This document shows positions 10,886 through 22,147 of a stretch of 64,000 nucleotides of DNA, piece after piece. Under the pieces are notes generated by a model. That model did not search any database, was not told where the DNA came from, and saw only the letters and a list, made by a program, of their open reading frames with translations. A program made the translations under genes and the position numbers. Location: NCBI GenBank assembly GCA_958295665.1, contig OY282560.1, positions 88,450,311-88,514,310 on the forward strand, written 5' to 3'. Position 1 is the first letter of the stretch, and every line of letters begins with the position of its first letter. The stretch comes from Tipula vernalis (Eukaryota > Arthropoda > Insecta > Diptera > Tipulidae).

Positions 10886-11081
10886 CCGCAATCCTCCGAC
10901 CTCAATCCAATGAAGCCTCTTTGGAAAAACCTTAAGATGCATGGGGGTTCGCAAGGAAATGTAGGCAAAAATAGGCAAGAAGTATGGATGGCTCTTAAAG
11001 AAGGCCGTAGAACCTGTCGAAGGCTTAGTAAATTCTAAACGGGCAGTGATTCAAAATAACGGACAAGCCACTAAACACTAA
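10886..11081 (+). pseudogene. Tc1-type transposase C-terminal relic
   Basis: Reads PQSSDLNPMKPLWKNLK in one frame, matching the PQSPDLNPIEHLW block of Tc1 transposases. It continues QEVWMALKEG and, after a frameshift near 11016, ends LVNSKRAVIQNNGQATKH followed by TAA, matching the usual LV.SM..R...VI...G..TKY end. The third catalytic acid (E in NPIE) is changed to K. Only about 65 C-terminal residues are recognisable, so this is a dead fragment. Confidence 0.7.
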
Positions 11082-12340
11082 GATCTGAAGAATTTTTAAC
11101 TCAAAAACTGCTTAAAAAACTTAATTCGTTTATTATTCGTAATCAGAACTTCGGTCTTCATTAGTTCAATTCAAAAATCATTTGAAAATCCAATTTCCAA
11201 CCCACATGTCACATTTCATCATATTCGGTTGAGAAATAGCCAAGTTCCCTCTTACTTGGCTATATTCCAGAACATAATCTAAAAATCAAACACATATGTT
11301 GTACATATATACAAACATTTACTTATATAGATTGCTCAACTGCTCACTAAACACTAATCCAACCCCAACTCTACCCAATGTAACTCGCAAACGGCCCCCA
11401 ACTCCACCTTCTTCAACCCAAATGCAAACCCTCTTTCAACTAAATCCTCAAACCAGCATATATAAAAATTAGCCAACTGCTCACTATATCTTAATCCAAC
11501 CCGAACTTAAATTCAACCTTCGAGATACCATGGGTACAGACCAACAGACATCCAGACAGACGGACGGCAATTTTTTTTTCTTTGCTTTTTTAGACTCAGG
11601 GACTATCAAAACGTCAAGAAATGTGGTTTTGGATCAACCAAATTTTTGATCATTTTTGACAGGATTTCAATACTTTGGTCTTTTTAGACCGGAGTAATTA
11701 AATAATGAAAATAGGTTACAATATTAACTTGATGGCATATATTAAACAATAATTACATATCTTTAAAATTTGTTAATTTAGCATTTGATCAAGAAAGGTT
11801 TACTGAGCATGTCAAATAATTCAAGTAAAAAGGCTTAGCAATTGACTAAGATATTAAAGACTATGGCTCTCAATAAATCGGAGTAGCACACGAATATTGC
11901 CAAAAAGGGAGGAGTTACTCTTTTACAGCTATAATATTTGATTTATACGTTCCGAAGTATGCAACAAATTAAATTGTAAGGTGCAATATTAACCTCAAAT
12001 AAAATCGATTATCCGATAAGTCGTCCGAAATCTGATTTTAGTTTTAACTTTATATTTAAGGTATTATTCCCGATATACTCGATAAAAATAAATTGTTTCA
12101 GTTAAAATTTTGACTTGTAAGACAATCATTACCACCAATCAACCGAATGTTCGAGAATCTTCATCGCGTAAGGATACAGTAAATAACTAAAATTTTAAAA
12201 TTATCGATAAATGGATAAATTTGGCGGCTTGGCAAAACGAGTTTAGCTAAAAGCTTGTATAGTGTTGTGTTTAGCTTGTAATTTACAAAATTACTCCTAT
12301 TTTAATTTTAACAAAACCAATTTTTCGTGGCATTAATTAT
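11082..12340. other. non-coding stretch, probable transposon debris
   Basis: No coding features recognised. It contains a diverged direct repeat (CAACTGCTCACTAAACACTAATCC at about 11337 and CAACTGCTCACTATATCTTAATCC at about 11475, each over 20 bp in length but mismatched) and a CAGACAGACGGACGG tract at 11555-11570 of a kind common in fly transposon debris. Confidence 0.35.
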
Positions 12341-12463
12341 GGTGTGGGGTTTGCTAGTTCCCCTATCAGGCGCCTCCCCAGGTGGCGGATAGGGGAAAGC
12401 TTGCCAGATATGGCAGGTTTCGGGGAAATCAAATACTCGGGGCGGACCAAAAACTAGCACACC
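12341..12463 (+). promoter_or_regulatory. structured RNA leader of the Jockey element
   Basis: GGTGT (12341-12345) and GCTAGTT (12353-12359) can pair with AACTAGC (12452-12458) and ACACC (12459-12463), closing a domain. Inside it TTCCCCTATC (12358-12367) pairs with GATAGGGGAA (12388-12397), extended by CGCC/GGCG around a 9-nt loop, and TGCCA/TGGCA forms a second small hairpin near 12403-12416. I infer a conserved leader structure or internal promoter region. Nothing proves its role. Confidence 0.5.
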
Positions 12464-12632
12464 CAAGCTAAGGTGGCACTACATACGCCGATGGCTGCTA
12501 AGAGGGTGCTTAGTCGTTAGTATGTGAACTCCGAATTTGGCGACGTTCGGTTTAAACCCGTAGCCTTCCCATGATAATGCAGAAATCTGTCATGGGTGAC
12601 CGTTACTTCTCGCGTTACTCGTGGGAATAAAA

Positions 12633-14243
12633 ATGATAGGAAATAATAATAATAACCTAAGGAAATTAGAAAACGAGACGGATGTGTCTCTAACAGCATC
12701 AAATCAATCATCATCGTTGGATGCCGATACACCATGGATCCTGAGGGGGACCAACTATTGCAAAATAAAGGGAACAACTTTCCTAAGAGCACGAAAATGT
12801 TGAGAGAAAAATGTAAGTAGTTGTACACTACAACTAAAGACGGCTTCGACAATCGCGACTGCGTCCCAAGTAACTAATAATAACCCTCAATCTGAGGAAG
12901 TAATCAAAGCTCTAGCCGAGTCTAGACAAGAAAATAAAGAATTAAATAAAGCAATTCGATGGATGCAGCACCGTATACAACTTGTTGAAGAAGAAGTTAA
13001 AAACCTTAAACATAATCTAAAGATGGACTACCAAACTGGTCATGAAGTTTCGGTTGAAGTAGAAGCCCTAAACCAGGAAAACAACAACAAAGAAACGGAA
13101 TGTGCTAACTTAATTGAGTACCAAACCGACGAGAAAGATTTAGAAAGAGAGACCAATTGGATAATGAAAAAGTCAAAAAGGGCTCTAAAAAAGCAAAAGA
13201 CACAGGAAGTAAATTCTTCCAGTAAAAGGTAAGCTGAGTCGTCCCTAGAAATGAACACTAGTGTGAACATATCGGGAGCAATGGTAAACCAATTACCAAC
13301 TATCAGCAAGACCAAGAAAGAAAAACCACCACCACCAATCAATATCATACAAGTCGGTAAATTTAGGAGTATAAGCTTGTGTCGCTAAACAATTACATCT
13401 GGAGGGTAAATATGCCTGATCCAGACAGATAAAGGTCTCCAATGGTATACATATGAAGACAAAATTACCAGACCCATTAGAGTAGTTGCTAGGGGGTCTA
13501 CATCAAACATGCACACCAGATGAGATAATTGAAGAACTCAAAAGAAAATTTAACGATCTTAGATGCAGTTAATATGTGTAAAACTGAAAGGAAGTCTACC
13601 GGCAAAGGAGGGAGTATTGTTAATAAAATAAAGTTACCACTATTCACTCTGACCTTTGCAAACTCAGAGAAAATTGAGAACATATTTAACATTAGGAACA
13701 TCTTAGGAATGGTTGTCCGAATGGAGCCATTGAAAAAGGCAACAGGGATCATACCACAATGCAAAAAGTGTCAGGCATACAACCACACGCAAAAATACTG
13801 CAATCGTGAAATCAGATGCGTAAAATGTGCGGGAAAGCATGACACTAAAGAATGCGTGATAGATAAGAACACTCCAGCAAAATGTGCCACCAGCCAACTG
13901 CCAAGGAACCACCCTGCTAGCTATAGAGGGTGTGAAGTAGGCAAAACAAAAAGTAGGAAAAAGAAATCCCGACAAAAAATGTCACTACGTTCATAGTGCG
14001 AAAGTGACAGAGGGATTCTCATAATCACAAGCAGCAAGACAAGGACTACCTGGGCCTACAGATTAAAATGTTGGAATTCAACAAGCTTTGACAACAATGC
14101 AAAACACCTTGAATGCTATTGTCAATCGCCTTTCTAAAATAGAAGAAAATATAGAGTTTCTAAACAAGAGACAAGTTAATCTTGAACAACAAGTAGCAAA
14201 ACAGTTGCTTTATCTTCTGATCCTTCACCCCAAAAAAAATTAA
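12633..14243 (+). pseudogene. Jockey ORF1 (gag-like), broken
   Basis: RNA-binding ORF1 protein of a Jockey-clade element. The ATG at 12633 opens a 56-residue segment ending in a stop at 12801. Further pieces lie in other frames: a coiled-coil-like charged part (12963-13232, RIQLVEEEVKNLKHNLK), the conserved TPDEIIEELKRKF block (about 13510-13560), KIKLPLFTLTFANSEKIENI, and the zinc knuckles CKKCQAYNHTQKYC and CVKCAGKHDTKEC (about 13760-13860). A third knuckle appears decayed (KCATSQLPRNHPASYRGC). The C-terminal coiled coil (NRLSKIEENIEFLNKRQVNL) ends at a TAA at 14241-14243, overlapping the ORF2 frame. At least three frameshifts or stops disable it. Confidence 0.75.
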
Positions 14244-14736
14244 CAAAACACTAAGAATATTAACCTGGAATGCTAATGGACTTCTACAGCACCTTCCAGA
14301 GCTAGAAATCTTTTTGAATACAGAAAAAATTGATATATGCTTAATAGCAGAGAGCCATTTCACTAGAAAGTCTTATGCAAAAATAAAAGGTTACTCTTGT
14401 TACCATTCTATACATCCAGCAGAAAGGGCCAGGGGTGCAGCAACAATATTCATCAGAGAAAACATCAAACACTTCGAAGATGTCAAACTCGAAATAGAGA
14501 CAATGCCAATTGTATCACTTAGCGTGCAACTAAACAATTACAAGAAGCTGCGGGTTGCTGCGGATGATTACCTCTCAATGCTCAAAATGATGGGTTCAAA
14601 TTTTGTCATAGGAGGAGACTTTAATGCCAAACAAACACATTCGGGTTCGAGACTAATATCACCTAAAGGTAGAGAACTATTAGAAGCTGGACATCAAATA
14701 AATTGCGAATTTCATTCAAGTAGTATTCCTACTTAG
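14221..14736 (+). pseudogene. Jockey ORF2 N-terminal endonuclease fragment
   Basis: The frame opens after a TGA at 14218-14220 and reads LRILTWNANGLLQHLPELEI, the usual beginning of the Jockey ORF2 endonuclease, then ICLIAESHF (metal-binding glutamate region), RGAATIFIREN, and FVIGGDFNAK (the GDFN motif). Between KKLRVAA and DDYLSML about a dozen residues expected in the family, containing the YSPP-type block, are missing. The frame ends at TAG 14734-14736, where sequence identity with Jockey stops. No RT domain follows. No ATG clearly marks the original start. Confidence 0.75.
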
Positions 14737-14737
14737 A

Positions 14738-14754
14738 TTAGGTTAGGTTAGGTT
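14738..14754 (-). repeat. TTAGG-like 3' tail of the LOA-type element
   Basis: The plus strand reads TTAGGTTAGGTTAGGTT, three units and a part of TTAGG. On the element's own strand this is AACCT repeated at its extreme 3' end. It equals the canonical insect telomere repeat, but it sits where a non-LTR element carries its tail repeat, so I take it as the element's own terminus. Confidence 0.7.
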
Positions 14755-14827
14755 GGAGTGGCTGCTTACGCACACTTAGACCGGTGACGGTCCATTGTGA
14801 TACCACGGGATGTATCCCCTTTTACCC

Positions 14828-17800
14828 CTATTGGAACCATTTCGAGCTACTTATGTAGCGTAAGACGTCCCGCACTTTAATGTTTTCGAGATCCGAGAGG
14901 CAGTCCATCCTGAACTTACCTAAGTGTTTGTGCCTTCTGAGAGCCAATGCTGGACACGAGCAAAGGAAGTGGACCAACGTCTCTTCCTCCTCTTCGTCCA
15001 AGCAGCTTCTGCAGAAGTCATTAGCCTCCAGACCCAGCCTTCTTGCATGTTCTCCAAAAAGGCAGTGTCACGTGAGAATTCCTACGACCGTTCTTAATTC
15101 ACGTCTCCGTAAGGATATTAATGCCCTAGTGCGCCCCAAGCCCAGCTTTGGCCAAACTTGTCTTGCAACTCTACAGGTGAGGGCGTTAGACCACCTTTCC
15201 CCCGCTGAGGATAGCGCCTGCTTCCCAAGTGCTTGTCTCAGCGCTGTGATAGGCCTCCCCAGACTTGCCCTTTCCGGTTGCAGCTGGAGAGTCGTACCAT
15301 GCCTAGCAAGTTCATCTGCCCTGCAGTTCCCCATGACGCCCGAGTGACCTGGGACCCAGCCTACCTGGATGTTGAAATGCTCACCCATCTCATTTAGAGA
15401 TGAGTGACAACTCAACGCTACCCGTGACGCCAAAGACACCGATTCTAACGACCGGATCACCGCTTGACTGTCCACATAGATTGTGATATCGTCTGAGGAT
15501 AACACATTATGCTTCAACCACGTCATGACCTCCTCAATCGCTACGACTTCAGCTTGGTACACGCTGCAGTAATCAGGGAGACGAATAGAAATGTTTACAT
15601 TTAATTTGTCACAGAATACTCCAGCTCCTACTTTGCCGTCTAGCTTGGAGCCATCTGTGAAGAATTGCAACGCTTTGGTTTCCGATAACGGTCTATCCCT
15701 CCAGGATTCCCTTGAAGGGAAGGAGGTCCGAAATCGCTTCTCGAAGCGTAGAGTAGGTTTAATGTAGTCAAGATTCGCCAGCTCATCCTTCAACGATCTA
15801 ACAATATTGGAGTGTCCTATACTAAGACACCTCCACTGAGAGATGGCTGCAAGTCGTACAGCCGTATTTGCCGCCATCTATTTGCCAAAAATGTCGACCG
15901 GAAGAAGGTGCAACATAACCTCTAAGGCACTTGTCGGTGTCGACCTCAATGCCCCGCTAACAAGCATACAGGCTGTTCTTTGCACTCTCTCAATCTTACT
16001 TTTATAAGTAACCTTGTCCAGAGCTGGCTACCAAACACCCACCCCGTACATGAGTACAGGTCTCACTACAGCGGTGTAGAGCCAGTGTACCAGCTCTGGC
16101 TTCAGACCCCATCTATGACCAATGGCGTTCCTACAGGAGTACAAAGCAATAGTAGCTTTGTTTATTCTCTCCAACATGTTGGGCTTCCAACTAAGCTTAC
16201 TGTCCAAGATAATGCCCAGATATCTAGCTCTGTCAGTAAAGCAAGTCTCGTGCCATTTAAGGTAGGAGGGACAACTACCGGGATTTTGTATTTCTTAGTG
16301 AAGAGTACCAGCTCTGTCTTGGACGGGTTAATACCAAGTCCACATTTGCCAGCCCATTTCGTAACGATGGTAAGCGCATTCTGCAATACGTCTACAATCG
16401 TGCCCAGAAATTTCCCGGTAACAGCTAAAGCTACGTCATCTGCGTACGCGATAACTTCAATACCCTCTCTCTCCAATTCAAGTAGTAACCCGTTTACCAC
16501 TATGTTCCAGAGAAGAGGAGACAGAACCCCCCTAGTTACTCGCCTCTTGATGGTGGAGTTCCCGAACTTCGAGCTAACAATCCTGCTTCCCAGCATATAA
16601 TTGATTAACCCTATCAGAGGAACGTCCACCTCCAAAAATGACAATCCCTCCTTGATTGCCTCCGCTTTCACATTATTAAAGGCGCCTTCTATATCCAGGA
16701 AAGCCACCAAACAGAATTCCTTGGAACTAATCGATTTCTCAATCGTACACACCAAGGCGTGCAGAGCAGTGTCCACAGATCTACCCTTTGTGTACGCATG
16801 CTGAGACGATGCCCACTTCCTGGCACCTATTTTATCTGTGATGTATACATCCATCAGCCTTTCCAAGGTTTTCAAAAGAAAGGATGATAGAGTTATTGGT
16901 CTTAGGTCCCTAGGATAGACATGTGAGCTTTTCCCCGCTTTCGGTATAAACACCACATTGACCTCCGTCCAGTACCTACGAATATAGCCCAGCTTCAAAC
17001 AGCCTTTGAATATAGCTTCCAGGTAGGGAAGAATAATTACTGAGTTGTTTTGAAGTTCAGCTGGTATAATTTGCTCCGGACCAGCCGATTTAAATGGTTT
17101 AAAACCCCTCAGTGCCCATAGAATCCGTTTTCTGGTTACGATATCCTCTGGGAACACTGACAGTGACTCCTGATGATTGCTACGCACCAACAGGTCTTCA
17201 AAACTCCCTGGGAAGTGTGTCTCGAAGAGAAGCTCCAGAGACTCTCCACTAGAAGCTGTCCAAGATCCGTCCGGTTTTATCAAAAAACTACGAATAGATG
17301 TACTTTTGGAAAGAATCTTCCTAAGGCGGGAGGTTTCGGATACCTCTTCCATATTATCACAGAAGATTCTCCAAGACCTCCTTTGTGCCTTTCTTAATTC
17401 TTTCTTATAAATTCCAGGTTTCTCCTTATAGGAGTCCCAATCCTTTCCCTCCCTTGTATTTTTGGCTCTATTAAAGGCTATCCTACAAGCCTTTCGATAG
17501 GTTCCCAGTTCCCTGGACCACCATACCGGTTTTTGCCTACCCCTAGGCTTAGCCAGTGGGCAGGCAGCGCGAAAGGATCGGTTGCATGCGCTAGTAACGC
17601 TAGCCACCATGTCCTCCAGCTCCCCAACGGTCGTCGGGGGCTCCATAGCCCTCGTCGGTAACATTTCCTCCAATAATTCCCCATATTTGCTCCAGTTGGT
17701 CCTTCTAGGGTTCCTGAAGGCTTCCCGGGTAGCAGGGTGAATATCGAGGCTATAGGTTAAATATCGATGATCAGAAAAGGAGTGTTCCTTATCCACCCTC

Positions 17801-18395
17801 CAATTTTTAACCATATGAAGAATATTATTTGAGGCAAGGGTCACGTCTAGAACCTCCTGCCTGTTACTAGTAATAAATGTGGGTTCCCGCCCAATATTAC
17901 ACACTGAAAGGTTAGTACTACACTGACCTGTACTACACCCCTTTCATTAATGTCCGTGCTTCCCCAGATAGTGTGATGCGCATTAACATCAACTCCCAGT
18001 ACCACACCTACCTTTGATTGTTCCGCTTTACGGATCAGCTCCTCCAGGTTATCCGGAGGAACCTCCCTCTCCCGGTCCATGTAGGCTGAAACTAGCCAGA
18101 ATCTACAAGTGCCTACTTTCAGGCTAACTGCAGTAGTGTCACCATTGCTGTATTGAGAGAGAAGGAAAAGACTAATACTATTTTTCCCAAGAATACAAGA
18201 TCTGATCTTCCCAGACTTACTAGAGGATATAATTTTGTACCCTTTGGTTCTGAGGCCACAGATCCTGTTATTGTTAATCCAAGGTTCTTGGATTAGTATC
18301 ACATCCTCACCCGAACTAGTCAGCCTGAGGAGTAGAGCTGCCGAAGCAGCCTTAGAATGGTGAAGGTTAATTTGAGTTATCTTAATCATAACCAT
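14828..18395 (-). pseudogene. LOA/I-type ORF2: endonuclease-RT-RNase H, broken
   Basis: ATG at 18395 opens the endonuclease (ITQINLHHSKAASAALL, IQEPWI, GVDVNAHHTIWGS). Near 17,900 a frameshift leads to LSVCNIGREPTF and SFSDHRYLTY. The RT follows with RDLRPITLSSFLLKTLERL, FLDIEGAFNNV and the catalytic AYADDVALAV. A second frameshift near 16,230 leads to RARYLGIILDSKLSWKP. Stops at 16028-16030 (expected Trp), 15878-15880 (expected Gln) and 15068-15070 interrupt the last frame. RNase H is clear (FTDGSKLDGKVGAGVF, YQAEVVAIEE, IYVDSQAVIRSL, WVPGHSGVMGNCRADELAR). The C-terminal zinc motif is CRSCLDEEEEETLVHFLCSC, and the natural end is TAG at 14828-14830. It would nick target DNA and copy element RNA if intact. 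Confidence 0.85.
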
Positions 18396-18501
18396 TTCAC
18401 CTCTACCTACCTCTATGATAAATTCCTGCTACCGCAGGAATATTAATTCCCGGTAATTTGGGATGCGCCGGATACGCCCGTCTCGCCACCCCTCATACCC
18501 T

Positions 18502-19749
18502 CTATAGAGGACTTGTCAGTGCCCCCCGTCTGGCCGGGCTGTCGACATCCTCCTCCATCGGTACACCAGCTCCTTCGCTTATGTGCACCTCCTTATCCTT
18601 CGAGAGAGTCCTTGCCCTACCAAGGTCGCCGGATTCACTCTCCCCCCTACCCTCAGCTTCTTCCCCCATGCTGCTGGTACCCCCTTCAGGCCTGGGCGGG
18701 TTGCCACCGTCCTCCGGTTGGCCTCCCGTACGCGCTTCCGCCCCATCCTTGTTATAAACGTTGAGAGTAATTGACCCGAAACCGAAGTCAATTACTCCCT
18801 TCGTTTTGTGAAGGAGGGCAAGGGACTCCTTATTTATCACCATGATTGATAATTTCGAGCCCCCCTTGGCCTCCTCCTGCTTGACGATCTTCCAATTTCC
18901 GGTCGGAAGATTCGGGTTACTAGCCTGAATGATTTTCAAAGCCCCGTCAGAACTAGCCGATTCGGATGGCAGCCATACACGTGCCCTCGGCCTGCTGGGA
19001 ATTTCCTCCCGACTAACTGCCGCAAGCTTTGCGCCTGGCCACACCTCCCCTACTTTGGCTATAGCCTTTTTGTACAGATCCACAGATCTAGAGTCCGAGC
19101 ATGCAGTCATCTTTGCACGCCCTTGATACCATCCCGCATCTCTGCAGGATGGGGGTGGTCCCGGATTTTCACCCAGGACCTTTAAAAAGACGAGGTTGAG
19201 TGCATTATACACCAACCTCCATTTTTCCGCCGTGATGCTCCCATCTTCTTGACTTTCGTCAATGACGGCTAGCATCAACACATGCTCCCTCAGGACCTCG
19301 CTGAACAGCTTTGTCCCTGAGTTGGAGCTCGGCTTCTTTTCAGTCACCAACTTGGCCCGCTTGCTGTTGACTACTTCCACCTCGTCCTGGGACCGCTGTC
19401 TTTTCGACATATGGTCCCTTTCCGAGCTTCCGCAGCCCACAGTGCTCCTTGCCCAAGCTACTGATCTTCTTTGCTCTTCCGTAAGCTGCCCCTCGGGGGT
19501 CGCAGCCCACTTCTCGAGAATTCGGAGCGCCGAGCGGCGATTCCTGTATCGCCTTTTCGCCGGAGGAATGTCTCTCGTCCCACTCCCCTGTGCTGCGTTG
19601 GTACCGCTAACTCCCGAGACTTGTGCCCTAGAGTCAACCACCTTTGCAACCTTAGAGGCCCCACCCGTCTGGTTCGAGGTACCTCCCTCCGCTGATACCG
19701 GCTTTTGAGGAGAGCCGGTGCCCTTTGGTTTTGTTTTTGATCTATCCAT
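18502..19749 (-). CDS. LOA/I-type ORF1, intact 415 aa
   Basis: An uninterrupted frame from ATG 19749 to TAG 18502-18504. The N-terminal third is low complexity and basic (SKTKPKGTGSPQKP, PPAKRRYRNRRSALRILEKW). Residues about 155-332 resemble the DUF4780 domain found in ORF1 proteins of insect non-LTR elements (SCRDAGWYQGRAKMTACSDS, RARVWLPSESAS, NPNLPTGNWKI, LALLHKTKGVIDFGFGSITL). The C-terminal part is Gly/Glu/Pro rich. By family it should bind element RNA. The ORF2 start lies 106 bp downstream in another frame. Being open while ORF2 is broken suggests the copy is fairly young, since ORF2 carries only five disabling changes over 3.5 kb. Confidence 0.75.
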   Translation of the reverse strand: MDRSKTKPKGTGSPQKPVSAEGGTSNQTGGASKVAKVVDSRAQVSGVSGTNAAQGSGTRDIPPAKRRYRNRRSALRILEKWAATPEGQLTEEQRRSVAWARSTVGCGSSERDHMSKRQRSQDEVEVVNSKRAKLVTEKKPSSNSGTKLFSEVLREHVLMLAVIDESQEDGSITAEKWRLVYNALNLVFLKVLGENPGPPPSCRDAGWYQGRAKMTACSDSRSVDLYKKAIAKVGEVWPGAKLAAVSREEIPSRPRARVWLPSESASSDGALKIIQASNPNLPTGNWKIVKQEEAKGGSKLSIMVINKESLALLHKTKGVIDFGFGSITLNVYNKDGAEARTGGQPEDGGNPPRPEGGTSSMGEEAEGRGESESGDLGRARTLSKDKEVHISEGAGVPMEEDVDSPARRGALTSPL

Positions 19750-20345
19750 TGGATTCCCACGAGTATCGGAGAAATAAAGGTCCGCCTGCGCAGAGATCCG
19801 TATACGCTGGTAAGGCTAATTACAACTGGAGGTCGCCAGGTATCCAGAGGGCTCCGTTAGCGACTGGGCTTTGTTAAATGGGCCCCCAGCCTAGTTGATC
19901 ATCAGCACGGGTCGCTTAACGCCTTAATCCAGCCCATTCGGCTCGCTCGCACCCCGGCCTCCCTGCACCCCCTTCCCTCCGCCCATTCTCTCCCCCATTC
20001 ACCTAATCACATGGAGAGCCCAATCCAATGGGATCCATTCCATTCCCAGGGTCACCCGTTTATAGGGTCCCCCACTCATCACCCGCGGAGACTCCGGAGG
20101 TGCAGAGAGGACGTGACGCCCAGTCCGCCTTGGTTATTGGTCGATGGTTTTCTGGCGCCATCTGTTCGCCTTTCCATGCTGGGCATCATAGGCACTCAGA
20201 ATTTAATGAACTGAGGTTAACCACTCCCCAGTTCCCTGAGACTCTCCCCCCAGCTGGACTGCGGTTGGGGCGGCTTATTTAATTCACCGCTAACCTACCT
20301 ATCGATAGGTCGTCCACTATCCACCACCTGTGACCCCCCCGATAG
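19750..20345 (-). other. GC-rich 5' leader of the LOA-type element
   Basis: About 600 bp upstream of ORF1 on the minus strand, rich in G+C and C-runs, ending at a CCCCCCC run (20334-20340) next to AT-rich DNA. It has no credible ORF. The composition change at about 20,345-20,370 is taken as the element's 5' boundary. Confidence 0.5.
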
Positions 20346-20806
20346 CTGCAGTACGCCACGGGAAAAAAGTTTTAACTTATAATAAAATTTAAATAATATT
20401 TATTTAAATAAAACCATTTGAAATTCTGAAATCTAAAGCTTTTCGAAATTTTGAGAAAAGCGCAAAAAATTTAGTTGATGTATCGAAAAAACTAAAAGTT
20501 ATTTTTGAACTTACGGTAACAACAATATAACACAATATTTAATTAAACCCCACTCGTACCTTTCCCCCTGGCCACTAACTTAGAACAACTACAATCGGCA
20601 GTTCGAAAATGTTCATCATTATCTTACTATATTTTACTCTATAAAAGAAAGTAAAATCTTATGTTCGTTAGCAAAGTATATGAAAGGTCAAAGTTCAAAC
20701 CATTTCTAAGGAAGCAATAGTAATAATTATACAACATTATTCTACTTAATTTTAACCATAAAAAGAAAATGCTACAGCCAATTTTTTTTTTTTTTTCTAT
20801 TTCCAG
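20346..20806 (+). other. AT-rich intron sequence upstream of the phosphatase exon
   Basis: No coding content. Ends with a 15-base T-run (20782-20796) and CTATTTCCAG, a strong 3' splice site for the next exon. How far this intron extends upstream cannot be told, because no earlier phosphatase exon is visible in the window. Confidence 0.5.
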
Positions 20807-20899
20807 ATTATATCATTGACAGAATTAATGGCGGGTGTTAAAGCACCATCTAAAACAGTTCAATTATTTCAATTGACTTGTTGGCCAATGGGACATAAG
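20807..20899 (+). CDS. Ptp99A: receptor-type protein tyrosine phosphatase, D2-domain exon a
   Basis: A 93-bp exon between a polypyrimidine tract plus TTTCCAG acceptor and a GTAATA donor at 20900. It encodes 31 residues in phase 0, including KTVQLFQLTCWPMGHK. The F-x-x-x-x-WP pattern is the WPD-loop region of a tyrosine phosphatase domain. Here WPM replaces WPD, so the general acid aspartate is absent, as in the inactive membrane-distal (D2) domains of receptor phosphatases. The wording is close to what I recall of insect Ptp99A. The phosphatase is a type I membrane protein acting in axon guidance in flies. The gene name rests on memory, not a search. Confidence 0.7.
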
Positions 20900-22052
<1,153 letters not shown>

Positions 22053-22147
22053 GTACCATCTTCAACAAATTCTTTGGTAGCATTAATGAATATGGTGGAA
22101 CGATGGCGACAACGTTCTGATTATGGACCAGTTTGTGTGGTATCACC
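22053..22147 (+). CDS. Ptp99A: receptor-type protein tyrosine phosphatase, D2-domain exon b
   Basis: A 95-bp exon after a T-run and TTTCCAG, ending at a consensus GTAAGT donor (22148). It encodes VPSSTNSLVALMNMVERWRQ, then RSDYGPVCVVSP with two bases left over (phase 2), so the next exon should begin by completing the Pro codon. The segment corresponds to the region just before and into the phosphatase signature loop. Where active enzymes have HCSAG, this reads VVSP, so the nucleophilic cysteine is absent and the domain is a pseudophosphatase. The continuation is not seen before the mariner and the satellite, so the gene is either spread over a very large intron or cut here. Confidence 0.7.

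Larger units (their letters stand above)
12341..14735 (+). mobile_element. Jockey-type non-LTR retrotransposon, 3' truncated
   Basis: Begins with a structured GC-richer leader (12341-12600), followed by a gag-like ORF1 with zinc knuckles and the start of an ORF2 apurinic-like endonuclease in Jockey style. It ends abruptly at about 14735, inside the endonuclease, where the LOA-type element on the opposite strand begins. The reverse transcriptase and poly(A) end are missing, and they do not reappear beyond the LOA element. Loss of the 3' part while the 5' part is kept is the reverse of ordinary 5' truncation and points to a later deletion or rearrangement. Confidence 0.75.
14737..20345 (-). mobile_element. 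LOA/I-type non-LTR retrotransposon, near full length
   Basis: Minus-strand element with, in order, a GC-rich 5' leader (about 20345-19750), ORF1 with a DUF4780-like domain, ORF2 with endonuclease, RT, RNase H and a C-terminal CCHC motif, a short 3' UTR, and a tandem TTAGG-like tail at 14738-14754. RNase H plus this ORF1 type fits the LOA/I group rather than Jockey. Its base composition is much richer in G+C than its neighbours, so it stands out as a recent or foreign-looking insertion by the eye. I found no target-site duplication, and the 5' end is only approximate. Confidence 0.8.

Noticed and set aside
12341..12463. HDV-like ribozyme in the Jockey leader
   Set aside because: The strands pair as a simple hairpin with no room for the P2 strand between the first two stems, so the nested pseudoknot order is not present.
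14738..14754. Chromosome end because of TTAGG units
   Set aside because: Only three and a part units are present, and they sit at the 3' end of a retrotransposon, followed on both sides by other elements.
15068..19760. Plus-strand open frames across the LOA-type element
   Set aside because: They are antisense shadows of the G+C-rich ORF1 and ORF2 on the minus strand, without domain features.
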